Shown in pieces: positions 63,813 to 64,000 of a stretch of DNA of 64,000 nucleotides; the first letter of the stretch is position 1, and every line of letters starts with the position of its first letter. Location: positions 62,001-126,000 of the forward strand of contig JAFEMH010001351.1 of assembly GCA_022495995.1 (NCBI GenBank), in the 5' to 3' direction. The translations under genes and the position numbers were made by a program. The DNA is from Adenophora triphylla var. japonica (taxonomy: Eukaryota; Streptophyta; Magnoliopsida; Asterales; Campanulaceae). Under the pieces are notes generated by a model that did no database searches, was not told the DNA's origin, and worked only from the letters and a program-made list of their open reading frames with translations.

Positions 63813-64000
63813 ATGTTGGTGCCTTTGTTGGAAATTGGTGAGATGTTGACAAGGTACGGATGCCCAAGAGAAGACCTTCATTATCCCAGTAGGTATAGGA
63901 TCGACCGAGTTGATACAGGATCCCAAAACATTGTAGTATTCCATAGATGGGTCGAGATTATTGACCACATTATTCTATTTTACCTGACGTCGGACCATCT
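63813..64000 (+). CDS. Partial open frame at window edge, function unknown
   Basis: From the ATG at 63813 a frame runs open to the window end: MLVPLLEIGEMLTRYGCPRE, then VVFHRWVEIIDHIILFYLTS. Earlier ATGs (63723) lie in a frame that stops at about 63850, so a frameshift or intron may be involved. No domain is recognised. Position suggests an antisense gene of the element starting at 62323. Confidence 0.3.
   Translation, partial: MLVPLLEIGEMLTRYGCPREDLHYPSRYRIDRVDTGSQNIVVFHRWVEIIDHIILFYLTSDH

Overview
The window is plant nuclear DNA made almost wholly of nested LTR retrotransposons. No host gene, rRNA or tRNA gene was recognised. The plant assignment rests on Ty3/gypsy lineages known from plants (Tekay/Del chromovirus and Tat/Ogre-like), on plant-type antisense genes (plant mobile domain and DUF7745-like), and on TATAAATA promoters and GT-AG introns. 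The species cannot be named from the sequence.

Layout. A roughly 1.05-kb inverted repeat (994-1620 plus 61791-62208) was split by a Tat-lineage element, 'Outer', at 1626-61790 (+ strand, 5-bp duplication GTATC). Outer holds two insertions. The first is a Tekay element at 8050-17311 (+). The second is Tat element A at 18379-53884 (- strand, duplication GCCTC), which landed inside Outer's gag. Element A is split in its own gag by Tat element B at 31764-51412 (- strand). B's right LTR is split by a solo LTR at 48927-50515 (duplication GCTTT). The nest is therefore target > Outer > A > B > solo LTR. After an (AT)n tract, a further LTR with a possible Tat-like element begins at 62323 and leaves the window at 64000.

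Gene content. Tekay keeps one uninterrupted reading frame from 10410 to 14918 (gag-PR-RT-RH-IN-chromodomain-like tail) broken only by eight nonsense codons, each one transition from a sense codon. Elements A and B carry gag, protease with a following G-patch-like motif, RT, RNase H, a second RNase H and integrase on the - strand. Between integrase and 3' LTR, each also carries two genes on the opposite strand: an intron-containing plant-mobile-domain gene and a DUF7745-like gene. Outer is a deletion derivative that keeps gag and protease fragments and large tandem arrays but has no RT or IN.

Most interesting signal. Each of the five best-defined LTR families has its own GC-rich palindromic motif just upstream of the LTR TATA box: GGCCGTCCGGCC (Outer), GGGCACGACTCGTGCCC (Tekay), GGGTCGATCGGCCC (A), TCCGCGCGGA (B), TGGGCGGTCGCCCA (solo LTR). 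In A and B the same private motif is repeated in front of both antisense genes. That gives three promoters per element with one element-specific cis signal, which looks like a self-contained regulon, possibly analogous to the sequence-specific anti-silencing systems of VANDAL transposons. This is a hypothesis; the motif distribution itself is directly visible.
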